9,638 nt of DNA, from the NCBI GenBank assembly GCA_021817875.1, contig JAKAFQ010000126.1:1-9638 (forward strand), read 5' to 3'. Below, in pieces: positions 1 through 6,912 of the stretch (within the stretch, counting starts at the first letter, position 1; every line of letters starts with the position of its first letter). The notes beneath the pieces are model-generated. The model saw only the letters and a list, made by a program, of their open reading frames with translations, was not told the origin of the DNA and did no database searches. The DNA comes from Pseudomonadota bacterium (GTDB lineage: Bacteria > Pseudomonadota > Gammaproteobacteria > Steroidobacterales > Steroidobacteraceae). The translations under genes were made by a program, and so were the position numbers.

Positions 1-787
1 CGAAGCCGGCATACCGATCGACGTGGTGGGCGGCACGAGCATGGGCGCCATCCTCGGCGCCGGAGTGGCCTCGCGCTGGAGCGTGGCGGAGCTGACCGAG
101 CGGTTCCGGCACTACTTCGTGGATCTGAAGCCGCTGCGCGATTACACCCTGCCGTTCGTGTCCCTGGTCTCGGGCCACAAGGTGAGCGCCATGCTTTACG
201 AGGCGTTCGGCGACGTGGCGATCGAGGATCTGCCGCTGGCGTTCTTCTGTGTATCGTCCAATCTGACGTCCGGCCATGCTCACGTACATCGGCGCGACGA
301 GCTCTGGCGGGCGCTGCGCGCCTCCGTATCCGTTCCCGGGGTGTTGCCGCCCGTGGTGCACGCTGGCGAAGTGCTGGTCGACGGTGGGGCGATGAACAAC
401 CTGCCGGTCGATGTGATGCTGGAGTTGGGACGCGGTCCGGTGATCGGATGCGACGCGGGCGCCGACCGGGCGTTCGCCACCCGCGGCGAGGATGTCGATG
501 TGCCATTGCCCTGGCAGATCGTCCGCTGGATGAGGATCCGGCGGCAGCTGCCCAACATCTTCCAGATCCTGTGGCGAAGCGGCATGGTGAACAGCTCCGC
601 GATCACCGCCGTTCACCGCGGCAAGACCGACCTGCTGCTGCAGCCGCCGCTCGCCAGGATAGACATGCTGAACTGGAAGGCCTTCGACGGCGCCGTCCAG
701 GCGGGCTACGAATACACCAGCCGGCGCCTCGACGCGCTGCCCGTGGACTCGCCGCTGTGGCGCAGCACGGGGCGCAAAGGGACATAG
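1..787 (+). CDS. NTE-like patatin-family phospholipase/esterase, C-terminal part (5' end cut off)
   Basis: A reading frame is open from base 2 to the TAG at 785-787, giving 261 visible residues, so the real start lies outside the window. The first visible residues run into the patatin nucleophile elbow G-T-S-M-G (G-X-S-X-G) at 32-46, with the catalytic Ser codon at 38-40. The second half of the Ser-Asp dyad is the D-G-G motif, with Asp at 380-382. The 114-residue spacing between them suits the family. The stretch 'IEDLPLAFFCVSSNLTSG' and the later 'RASVSVPGVLPP' match the neuropathy-target-esterase branch, which hydrolyses lysophospholipids or phospholipids, usually at membranes. The oxyanion-hole G-X-G-X-X-G and any N-terminal cyclic-nucleotide-binding or membrane domains would lie upstream and cannot be judged. 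Family assignment is firm; substrate is inferred. The next gene starts 123 bp downstream. Confidence 0.9.
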   Translation, partial: EAGIPIDVVGGTSMGAILGAGVASRWSVAELTERFRHYFVDLKPLRDYTLPFVSLVSGHKVSAMLYEAFGDVAIEDLPLAFFCVSSNLTSGHAHVHRRDELWRALRASVSVPGVLPPVVHAGEVLVDGGAMNNLPVDVMLELGRGPVIGCDAGADRAFATRGEDVDVPLPWQIVRWMRIRRQLPNIFQILWRSGMVNSSAITAVHRGKTDLLLQPPLARIDMLNWKAFDGAVQAGYEYTSRRLDALPVDSPLWRSTGRKGT

Positions 788-795
788 GGGGCGGT

Positions 796-833
796 GCCGG
801 CCGGAAGCGGCCCTGGGGCGAGCGCCGGCCGGC
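796..833. repeat. 9-bp perfect inverted repeat just after the patatin stop (possible terminator hairpin)
   Basis: The arms GCCGGCCGG (796-804) and CCGGCCGGC (825-833) are exact reverse complements around a 20-base loop, starting 8 bases after the stop codon. The position suits a transcription-ending or mRNA-stabilising hairpin for the patatin gene. No T-run follows, so it is not a canonical intrinsic terminator, and such GC-rich arms can arise by chance in this genome. Confidence 0.35.
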
Positions 834-897
834 GGGACCGCGATGCTGCCATGCGGTGGGCGGGTTTGGCACACTATCGGTCCCGTTGAGATGCACC

Positions 898-901
898 GGA
901 G
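898..901 (+). promoter_or_regulatory. Ribosome binding site for the GH39 gene
   Basis: GGAG lies 9 bases before the ATG at 911. It supports that ATG over the out-of-frame ATG at 891. No convincing sigma-70 promoter was found in the 123-bp gap upstream. Confidence 0.6.
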
Positions 902-910
902 ATCAGGCCG

Positions 911-2452
911 ATGAGTTTTCGCACAGCGCGGTTCTGGATGCTGGCCCTCGCCGCCCTCAGCCTCGGCCATGCGGTCCGTCAGGCGGACGCACAGACGCAG
1001 GCCCGGCCGGCGCGACCGGTGCGCATCCTGATCGATGGGGCGGCGCCGGAGCAGCCTTTTCCTCACTTCTGGGAGCAGATGTTCGGGTCGGGGCGCGCGA
1101 TTCTCGCGCTCCGCGCCGATTATCAGCGCGACATGCGCGCAGTCAGGCGCGTCACCGATTTCCGCCTGGTGCGTTTTCACGGCATTTTCGATCGGGAGGT
1201 CGGCGTCTTCCATCTCGATGCGCACGGCCGGCCGGTCTACAACTTCACGTACGTCGACGAGATTTACGATGCGCTGCTCCGACAGGGGGTCCGGCCTTTC
1301 GTCGAGCTCGACTTCATGCCGCCACAGCTTGCGGCCCGCAAGGCGCGCATGGGCTTCTGGTATGACCCGAACGTCGCGCCGCCCAAAAGCTGGTCTCTCT
1401 GGGCCGGGCTGATCCGCCATTTCGCGCGACACCTGGTGAAGCGCTACGGTATCGCCGAGGTCTCCCGCTGGTACTTCGAGGTCTGGAACGAGCCGAACAT
1501 CGCGTTCTGGGCGGGCACACCGAAGCAGGCGAGCTATTTCCACCTGTACGAGGTGACGGCGCGGGCATTGAAGAGTGTCAGCCCGTTGCTGCGCGTGGGG
1601 GGGCCGGCGACGGCGCAGGCGGCCTGGGTTCCGGATTTTCTGCGCTTTTGCGCCTCGCGGCATGTTCCGGTGGACTTCGTCTCGACTCACGTCTACGGCG
1701 ACGACACCGCCGAAAACGTCTTCCATCGGCATGAGCACATCGGCCGACGGGACATGGTCATCCGGGCCGTCGAGAAGATACACCGTCAGGTGCTCGAATC
1801 GCCCATGCCGGATGTGCCGGTCATCTTCAGCGAATTCAACGCCACCTACACCGGTGACGAAGTCGACGTTACCGATTCACCCTACATCGGTCCGTGGCTC
1901 GCCAACACGATACGCGCCACCGACGGTCTGGTGAAGCTGATGTCGTATTGGACGTTCTCGGATGTCTTCGAGGAGCAGGGTGTGGTCAGGACGCCGTTCC
2001 ACGGAGGCTTCGGGCTGATCGCGGCCGGCGGCATTCCGAAGGCGTCGTTCAACGACTTCAGGCTGCTGCATGCATTGGGTACGCAGCGTCTGGCGGAGTC
2101 ATCGCACTCGGCGCTGGTGACGCGGCGCAAGGACGGGTCACTGGCGGTCGCCGTGTGGAATTACGCGCCGCCGGGTCCAGGCGGCGCCGCCCGGACCTAT
2201 CGGTTGGATTTCCGGAACGTCGCGGGCGCGCGGCGGGCGTATATCTGGCTCGTCGACCGCGACCATGGCTCGCCGCTCGCCGACTGGGAGGCCATGGGAT
2301 CGCCGAAATACCCGAGCGTCGCGCAGCGCAGGATACTCCTGGCCGCCGCACGGTTGCCGCCGCCCCGGATCGAGGCCCTTCGCGGGACCTCGCCTCAGTT
2401 GACGCTGCGCCTGCGGCCTCACGCCCTCGCGCTGGTCGAGCTGCGGCGCTGA
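911..2452 (+). CDS. Exported glycoside hydrolase family 39 enzyme (beta-xylosidase-like)
   Basis: The product is 513 aa. Residues 1-28 look like a Sec signal peptide: an early Arg-rich n-region, the hydrophobic core 'FWMLALAALSLGHAV', and a possible cut after ADA. The mature part fits a GH39 (beta/alpha)8 barrel. 'GSGRAILALRADYQ' and 'RFHGIF' match the XynB-type N-terminus. 'FEVWNEPN' carries the predicted acid/base Glu194, 'STHVYGDD' follows, and 'FSEFN' carries the predicted nucleophile Glu308. The C-terminal ~130 residues, containing 'AVAVWNY', resemble the beta-sandwich domain of GH39 enzymes. Known members are retaining beta-xylosidases, alpha-L-iduronidases and, more distantly, exopolysaccharide endoglycosidases such as PslG. 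Similarity in the motif blocks is best to XynB, so cleavage of beta-linked xylosides or similar glycans in the periplasm or outside is inferred. No xylan transporter or other carbohydrate-active gene is adjacent. An SD (GGAG) sits 9 bases before the ATG. Confidence 0.88.
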   Translation: MSFRTARFWMLALAALSLGHAVRQADAQTQARPARPVRILIDGAAPEQPFPHFWEQMFGSGRAILALRADYQRDMRAVRRVTDFRLVRFHGIFDREVGVFHLDAHGRPVYNFTYVDEIYDALLRQGVRPFVELDFMPPQLAARKARMGFWYDPNVAPPKSWSLWAGLIRHFARHLVKRYGIAEVSRWYFEVWNEPNIAFWAGTPKQASYFHLYEVTARALKSVSPLLRVGGPATAQAAWVPDFLRFCASRHVPVDFVSTHVYGDDTAENVFHRHEHIGRRDMVIRAVEKIHRQVLESPMPDVPVIFSEFNATYTGDEVDVTDSPYIGPWLANTIRATDGLVKLMSYWTFSDVFEEQGVVRTPFHGGFGLIAAGGIPKASFNDFRLLHALGTQRLAESSHSALVTRRKDGSLAVAVWNYAPPGPGGAARTYRLDFRNVAGARRAYIWLVDRDHGSPLADWEAMGSPKYPSVAQRRILLAAARLPPPRIEALRGTSPQLTLRLRPHALALVELRR

Positions 2453-2709
2453 CTCACGGATGCCCGATGCGGCTGACGCCCCCTGCGCAGCCGTCGCAGA
2501 CCGCCTCGGAGCGGATGACCCGACGGGCGCGGTCGTTCGGCCGCGCCACCGCGGGCCATGCCCGGCTTCCCCGGGGCGCCTGCGGCAGGATCACGCTGCG
2601 CTGGGAACGGATCCGCCCCGGGAACGGTCTTTCCCCCAGGGGGGCGCCTTGCAGAGGGCACGGCCTGTGCGGGTTGCCCCAATGTTCCGGGCGTCCCGAT
2701 CGCCACCAT
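2453..2709. other. 257-bp spacer with GC-rich hairpins, no recognisable gene
   Basis: No known protein family or RNA gene was recognised on either strand. A 7-bp stem is formed by GGCGCGG (2526-2532) and CCGCGCC (2541-2547) with an 8-base loop, about 75 bases after the GH39 stop. It could be a terminator-like hairpin but has no T-run. Further short C/G palindromes lie around 2570-2578 and 2634-2645. The frame of the downstream gene remains open through the whole spacer, but its translation is Arg/Pro/Gly-rich and unlike any domain I know. Confidence 0.5.
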
Positions 2710-3435
2710 ATGCCGGATTTCGCGCCATTTCACACCGCGCTCGTTCTGTTCTGCCGCCGCCCGCGCCCCGGCTCCGGCAAGCAGCGCCTGGCCCGCGCTC
2801 TCGGTGCCGCACGGGCGCTCGCGGTGGCCCGGGCTCTGCTGGACTGTGCACTGGAGGATGCGGCCGTCTGGCCGGGTCGCCTCATCGTGTCTCCGGCGCT
2901 CGCCGAGGATGCCGCATGGGCCGACGGTCTGCTGCCCCGACCCAAGTGGGTGATCCCCCAGCCAGAGGGTAATCTCGGTCAACGGATCAACGCGGTCGAC
3001 GCCATCGTGCGGCAGCGGGGCTGCGCGCGCGTGCTGTTCATCGGCAGCGACGCGCCTTCGATGCAGTCCGGTGATCTGGCGACTGCGGCCGCCACGCTCG
3101 ATCGTACCGACTGCGTGCTGATGCCTGCGGCGGATGGCGGTGTGACCCTGATGGGTTCGCGGCTGCCGTGGCCTGCCCTGAGCGCCCTGCCGTGGAGCGA
3201 ATCGGGGCTCGGCGCGGCGCTCGAGCGAAACTGCCAGGCGGCCGGCCTGGCGGTCGCCCGCCTGGCAGCTTCCTATGACATCGACGAGGTCTCGGACTTC
3301 CGCCTGGCATTCGAGGCGCTCGCCCGCGACCTGCGGCCGGCAAGACGCCGGCTGAACGAGCTGCTCACCTCGCTCACGCAGCCGCAGCAACGACTGTCGC
3401 CGCAGACCGTCGACGACACTGCGGACACGCCGTGA
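2710..3435 (+). CDS. DUF2064 / TIGR04282-family GT-A-fold transferase-like protein
   Basis: The product is 241 aa from the ATG at 2710. It shows the pattern of the DUF2064 family, which has a glycosyltransferase A/nucleotidyltransferase fold. These are a phosphate/nucleotide-binding loop 'RPRPGSGKQRLARAL' (residues 17-31, usually P-G-x-x-K-T-R-L), the metal-site motif 'IGSDAP' (Asp114), 'PAADGG' (139-144), 'PW' (161-162) and a late 'DID' with a further acidic residue (190-196). Some relatives are annotated as arsenosugar-pathway glycosyltransferases, but no arsenic genes are present, so substrate and pathway are unknown. It is predicted to be cytosolic: no signal peptide or membrane segment is seen. 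The start is chosen because conserved homology begins about ten residues later. The Shine-Dalgarno sequence is poor, and an in-frame ATG at 2467 would add 81 low-complexity residues, which I judge untranslated. It is convergent with mtnP. Confidence 0.8.
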   Translation: MPDFAPFHTALVLFCRRPRPGSGKQRLARALGAARALAVARALLDCALEDAAVWPGRLIVSPALAEDAAWADGLLPRPKWVIPQPEGNLGQRINAVDAIVRQRGCARVLFIGSDAPSMQSGDLATAAATLDRTDCVLMPAADGGVTLMGSRLPWPALSALPWSESGLGAALERNCQAAGLAVARLAASYDIDEVSDFRLAFEALARDLRPARRRLNELLTSLTQPQQRLSPQTVDDTADTP

Positions 3436-3477
3436 GCGCTCCGCCGCGCCGGGCGCGAGCCTGCGCGGCGCTGGCGC
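3436..3477. terminator. Possible bidirectional hairpin between convergent genes
   Basis: An 8-bp stem, CGCCGCGC (3442-3449) with GCGCGGCG (3463-3470), is extended beyond a small internal loop by GCGC (3436-3439) and GCGC (3474-3477). It lies in the 61-bp gap between two convergent stop codons, where a shared terminator is expected. There is no flanking T-run in either direction, so the terminator role is an inference from position. Confidence 0.35.
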
Positions 3478-3496
3478 GTCGCGTAAACCGATCGGG

Positions 3497-4342
3497 TCAG
3501 CCAGCCAGAAAGTCGAGGATCGTCCTCTGCTCGGTCGTCAGCTGCTCCCGCGGCGTGATCACCGCCGAGGCGAGCGAGTGCCGGCAGGGACGGGACTCGT
3601 CCTCGGTGTAATCCGCCACGGCGCGTGCGATGAGCCGCTGCACCCGCGCCAGGCTGTCGCGGAACTGGCTCATCACCTGCTCGAGCGAGACGTGTTGGGT
3701 CGGGTCGTCCAGCCAGCAGTCGTAGTCGGTGGCCACCGCGATGGTGCAATAGCCCAGCTGGGCCTCGAGGGCGAGAAAGGCCTCCGGTACATTGGTCATG
3801 CCGACCAGGTCGGCGCCCGCGCCGCGCAGCCAGAGGCTCTCGGCGCGCGTGCCGAGCCGCGGCCCCTCGACACACGCATAGGTCTTGTCCCGGTGCAGGG
3901 GCTGGCCGAGGGATTGCGCCGTGCGGGCCAGCAATCCGGCCGTCACGCCGCATGTCGGATGAGCGGTCGAGACGTGAGCGGCCAATCCTTTGCCGAAGAA
4001 GCTGGCGGCGCGCAACCCCTTGGTGAAGTCCAGGTACTGCGAGGGCAGCGCCAGGTCTCCGGGGCGGATCTCTTCGCGCAGGCTGCCGACCGCCGAGACC
4101 CCGATGAGCGTGCGCGCGCCCACGCTTTTCAGCGCCCAGATGTTCGCCCGGAAATTGATCTCGCTCGGCAGCAGATCGTGCCGCAGGCCGTGCCGGGCGA
4201 GGAAGCCGACCGGCCGTCCGCCGAGCCGGCCCAGCATGACGGGCGACGAGGGCCGGCCGAAAGGCGTGTCCACTTCGCGTGTTTCCGTGACTTCAAGGCC
4301 GTCCATGCGATACAGGCCGGTGCCGCCGATTATGCCGATCAT
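3497..4342 (-). CDS. mtnP: S-methyl-5'-thioadenosine phosphorylase (MTAP)
   Basis: The product is 281 aa, a usual length for MTAP. The enzyme cleaves methylthioadenosine, a polyamine and SAM by-product, with phosphate to give adenine and methylthioribose-1-phosphate for methionine and purine salvage in the cytosol. Visible motifs of the PNP/MTAP phosphorylase family are the phosphate loop 'IIGGTGLY' (residues 4-11), 'ARHG' (49-52), 'INFRANIWALK' (62-72), 'CVEGPRLGTRAES' (157-169) and 'VGMTNVPEAFLA' (180-191). 'ATDYDCW' (204-210) carries Asp206 and Asp208. Acidic residues here are the MTAP-type purine-binding signature, whereas 6-oxopurine enzymes (PNP, methylthioinosine phosphorylase) carry Asn. 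That favours adenosine-type specificity. The ATG at 4342 is chosen because the family begins M-x-x-I-I-G-G; upstream extension to 4444 would overlap the divergent gene. There is only a weak purine-rich AGAG before the start. No other mtn genes are nearby. Confidence 0.9.
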   Translation of the reverse strand: MIGIIGGTGLYRMDGLEVTETREVDTPFGRPSSPVMLGRLGGRPVGFLARHGLRHDLLPSEINFRANIWALKSVGARTLIGVSAVGSLREEIRPGDLALPSQYLDFTKGLRAASFFGKGLAAHVSTAHPTCGVTAGLLARTAQSLGQPLHRDKTYACVEGPRLGTRAESLWLRGAGADLVGMTNVPEAFLALEAQLGYCTIAVATDYDCWLDDPTQHVSLEQVMSQFRDSLARVQRLIARAVADYTEDESRPCRHSLASAVITPREQLTTEQRTILDFLAG

Positions 4343-4436
4343 GGGGTGGATCTCTGTTGCGTGACTCGCCGTAAGGCTGCAAGATGCCCGAAACGGCGCC
4401 GGGCAACAAGCTCGGGTCACAGCACAGGGTTTCTCC
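4343..4436. promoter_or_regulatory. Divergent intergenic region between mtnP and the DUF1499 gene
   Basis: This 94-bp gap must hold the 5' regulatory sequence of mtnP (leftward) and probably of the DUF1499-gshA unit (rightward). A 6-bp inverted repeat, TGCCCG (4385-4390) and CGGGCA (4400-4405), sits near the middle and could be an operator half-site pair. I found no -35/-10 pair good enough to call on either strand. AGGG at 4426-4429, 7 bases before the ATG at 4437, is a plausible ribosome binding site for the rightward gene. Confidence 0.5.
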
Positions 4437-5231
4437 ATGACCACTTCCCGCTTCCCTCCGCTGCGCGCACCGCGGTGGCCGACTCAGCTGACGCAGGCGG
4501 GGCTCTGGATTCTCAGCGCCGGCATCCTGATCGCGCTGCTTTCCGGGCAGCTCAACCGCTTTTCCCTCACCAGCTTCGGCACGGCGCTCATGACGCTGAT
4601 GGTGGGGCTCGGCGCAACGGTGATCGGCACGGCCGTGGCGATCCTCGGGATGCTCATCGCCACGGCGAAGCACGCGCCGATTCCCCGCGCCGCGGCCGTG
4701 GTCGGCATCGTAGCCGGACTGGGCGTCACCGCATATGTGTTCACCTGGGTCGAGAAAGCGCGCTCCGCGCCGCCCATTCACGACATCAGCACGGATCTGA
4801 CCAACCCACCGGCGTTCGTGGCCGCCATCCGGCTGCGCGAGCGCGCGCACGCGGTCAATTCCCCTGAATACGTGCGGCGCATGCGCGTCGGCGGCCGGAT
4901 CATCGATGTGCCGCAGCTGCAGCGGGAGTACTACCCGTACATCAGGCCGCTGTACCTGACGGTGCCGCCGGAGCAGGCTCTTGCGCGGGCGCGGCGGGTC
5001 GCCCGGGAGATGGGCTGGCGGATCGATGCCTATGTGCCCGCGCAGGGTCGTCTCGAGGCGACCGCGCATACATTCTTCTTCGATTTCAAGGATGACGTCG
5101 TGGTCAGAGTGACTCCGAGCGGCGGCGGCTCGCGTGTCGATGTGAGATCGGAGTCGCGGGTGGGAGTGAGCGACGTCGGCACGAACGCCGCGCGCATCCG
5201 GCGTTTCCTCGCACTCATGCGCAAGCCGTGA
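4437..5231 (+). CDS. Inner-membrane protein with C-terminal DUF1499 domain
   Basis: The product is 264 aa. Three hydrophobic segments are visible at about residues 20-37, 47-75 and 84-104, followed by a soluble DUF1499 domain from about 114 to the end. Recognisable DUF1499 blocks are 'IHDISTDLTNPP' (114-125), 'EATAHTFFFDFKDDVVVRV' (207-225) and 'SRVDVRSESRVGVSDVGTN' (232-250), the last being the most conserved. The family's biochemical function is not established, so none is given here. The topology suggests an inner-membrane protein with the domain on one face of the membrane. It lies 22 bp upstream of gshA on the same strand and is probably cotranscribed with it. It diverges from mtnP across a 94-bp gap. 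The ATG at 4437 has AGGG at 4426-4429, 7 bases upstream. Confidence 0.85.
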   Translation: MTTSRFPPLRAPRWPTQLTQAGLWILSAGILIALLSGQLNRFSLTSFGTALMTLMVGLGATVIGTAVAILGMLIATAKHAPIPRAAAVVGIVAGLGVTAYVFTWVEKARSAPPIHDISTDLTNPPAFVAAIRLRERAHAVNSPEYVRRMRVGGRIIDVPQLQREYYPYIRPLYLTVPPEQALARARRVAREMGWRIDAYVPAQGRLEATAHTFFFDFKDDVVVRVTPSGGGSRVDVRSESRVGVSDVGTNAARIRRFLALMRKP

Positions 5232-5253
5232 GCGACCGGCGCCGGCGGACCCG

Positions 5254-6837
5254 ATGAACACTGTTGCGATCGACACCCCGTTCGAGCGGCGCCTGTCTTC
5301 GCTCCTCAACAGCGGGCAGCCCGAGGTCCTGCAGGGCGGCCGGCGGGGCGTGGAAAAGGAGTCGTTGCGCGTGACGCCGCAGGGGTATCTCGCCCAGACG
5401 GCGCATCCGCGCGCGCTGGGGTCGGCGCTGGCCAGCGAACACATCACCACTGATTATTCCGAAGCGCTGATCGAGCTCGTCACGCCAACGTTCACCACCG
5501 CGTGGGAGCTGCTGCAGTACCTGCTCGATCTGCATCAGTTTGTCTACCGACACCTGGGCGAGGAGCTGCTGTGGGCGACCAGCATGCCCTGCCGGATCGA
5601 GAGCGACGATGAGATACCGCTGGCGCAGTATGGTCAGTCGCACGTCGGCCGGATGAAGACCGTCTACCGCAACGGTCTCGGCCTGCGTTACGGCCGCATG
5701 ATGCAGGCCATCTCCGGGGTGCATTTCAACTACTCGTTCCCGCAGGGCTTCTGGCCGGCGTACGCCGACATCATCAGGTCGCGCGATCACGGCCAGGAAT
5801 TCGTGTCGGGACGCTACTTCGACCTGCTGCGCAATTACCGCCGCCACGGCTGGCTGGTGCTGTACCTGTTCGGCGTTTCGCCGGTGGTGTGCAAGTCCTT
5901 TCTGCACGGCCGGGAGCACCACCTGCAGGATATCGCACCCGGCACTGCCTGCGAGCCCTATGCGACCAGCCTCAGGATGAGCGACATCGGCTACAGCAAC
6001 CGCAACCAGTCCGGTCTGACCGTCTCGGTCAACAGCCTGGAGGAGTACGTGCGCGATCTCAGCCGGGCCACCAGCACGCCGCATCCGCCGTACGCGGACC
6101 TGGGCGTGAGGCAGAACGGCGAGTATCGCCAGCTCAATGCCAACATCCTGCAGATCGAGAACGAGTACTACAGCTTCATCCGGCCCAAGCGGCTCGCCAG
6201 CTCCGGCGAGCGCCCCACCCATGCGCTGAGGCGCGCCGGGGTGGAGTACGTCGAGGTGCGGGCGCTCGATGTCAGCGCCTTCGACCCGGTGGGCGTCAAC
6301 CAGAACAAGCTGCGCTTCCTCGAGGCGTTCCTCGCGCTCTGTCTGCTCAAGGACAGCCCTCCGATCGCCGACGCCGAGCAGCGCTCCCTGGACGAGAACC
6401 ACCTCACGGTGGCACGCCGAGGGCGCGAGCCGGGACTGACGCTTTGGCGCGATGGCCGCGCCGTTCCCATGCGGCAGTGGGCCCGCGAGCTGCTCGATTC
6501 GATGCGCGGCATCTGCGAGATTCTCGACCGCGGCGATCCATCCGGGCCCTATACCCTCGCCTTGGAGACCCAGGCCGCGAAGATCGAGGACGTGACCCGG
6601 ACCCCCTCGGCCCGCATGATGACCGAGCTCGCCGCGACCGGAGAGTCGTTCTCCGGCCTGGCGCTGCGCATGTCGGCGCTGCACAAGAGGTATTTCCTCG
6701 ATCTGTATCCGCCGAACGAGGCGCGCCTGAGGGAATTCACCCGGGAGGCCGAGGAGTCGCTCGCGCAGCAGCGCGCCATCGAGGCCGCCGATCGCGGCAC
6801 GTTCGACGAGTACCTGGCGCGCTATGGCGCTTCCTGA
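5254..6837 (+). CDS. gshA: Glutamate-cysteine ligase, proteobacterial type 1
   Basis: The product is 527 aa, against 518 in E. coli GshA. It joins L-glutamate and L-cysteine using ATP, the first and usually rate-setting step of glutathione synthesis, in the cytosol. Conserved blocks align with E. coli. 'RRGVEKESLRV' (30-40) has Glu34/Glu36 matching the metal-binding Glu27/Glu29. 'ITTDYSEALIELVTP' (64-78) has Glu74 matching Glu67. 'SGVHFNYSFP' (154-163) has His157 matching His150. 'YVEVRALDV' (332-340) has Glu334/Arg336 matching Glu328/Arg330. All catalytic positions I can place are intact. The ATG at 5254 gives the expected N-terminal length, although its Shine-Dalgarno sequence is weak. It follows the DUF1499 gene by 22 bp, so translation may depend on read-through of a shared message. 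gshB is not in the window. Confidence 0.97.
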   Translation: MNTVAIDTPFERRLSSLLNSGQPEVLQGGRRGVEKESLRVTPQGYLAQTAHPRALGSALASEHITTDYSEALIELVTPTFTTAWELLQYLLDLHQFVYRHLGEELLWATSMPCRIESDDEIPLAQYGQSHVGRMKTVYRNGLGLRYGRMMQAISGVHFNYSFPQGFWPAYADIIRSRDHGQEFVSGRYFDLLRNYRRHGWLVLYLFGVSPVVCKSFLHGREHHLQDIAPGTACEPYATSLRMSDIGYSNRNQSGLTVSVNSLEEYVRDLSRATSTPHPPYADLGVRQNGEYRQLNANILQIENEYYSFIRPKRLASSGERPTHALRRAGVEYVEVRALDVSAFDPVGVNQNKLRFLEAFLALCLLKDSPPIADAEQRSLDENHLTVARRGREPGLTLWRDGRAVPMRQWARELLDSMRGICEILDRGDPSGPYTLALETQAAKIEDVTRTPSARMMTELAATGESFSGLALRMSALHKRYFLDLYPPNEARLREFTREAEESLAQQRAIEAADRGTFDEYLARYGAS

Positions 6838-6912
6838 GGGGCGCCCGCGGCACGGTCAATCTGCCAACCGGGCCATTGCGGGGCGGCGGCGCTTGGCGGA
6901 TTCTTGCGGGCC

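Noticed and set aside
867..880. TGGCAC resembling the -24 element of a sigma-54 promoter upstream of the GH39 gene
   Set aside because: The required TTGC-like -12 element is absent at the correct spacing (CGGT is found instead).
1894..2709. In-frame upstream extension of the DUF2064 gene, including an ATG at 2467
   Set aside because: It overlaps the GH39 gene in another frame, and the part after 2452 is low-complexity with no homology. Family conservation starts just after the ATG at 2710.
2419..3390. 323-codon open frame antisense to the DUF2064 gene and spacer
   Set aside because: The composition is Arg/Gly/Pro/His-rich with no domain pattern, while the opposite strand carries clear DUF2064 motifs.
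4343..4444. 34-codon N-terminal extension of mtnP
   Set aside because: It would overlap the start of the divergent DUF1499 gene, and the MTAP family begins directly at the phosphate-loop strand.
5215..6684. 489-codon open frame antisense to gshA
   Set aside because: It lies wholly opposite a gene with all catalytic motifs intact, and its translation resembles no family. Long antisense frames are expected at this GC content.
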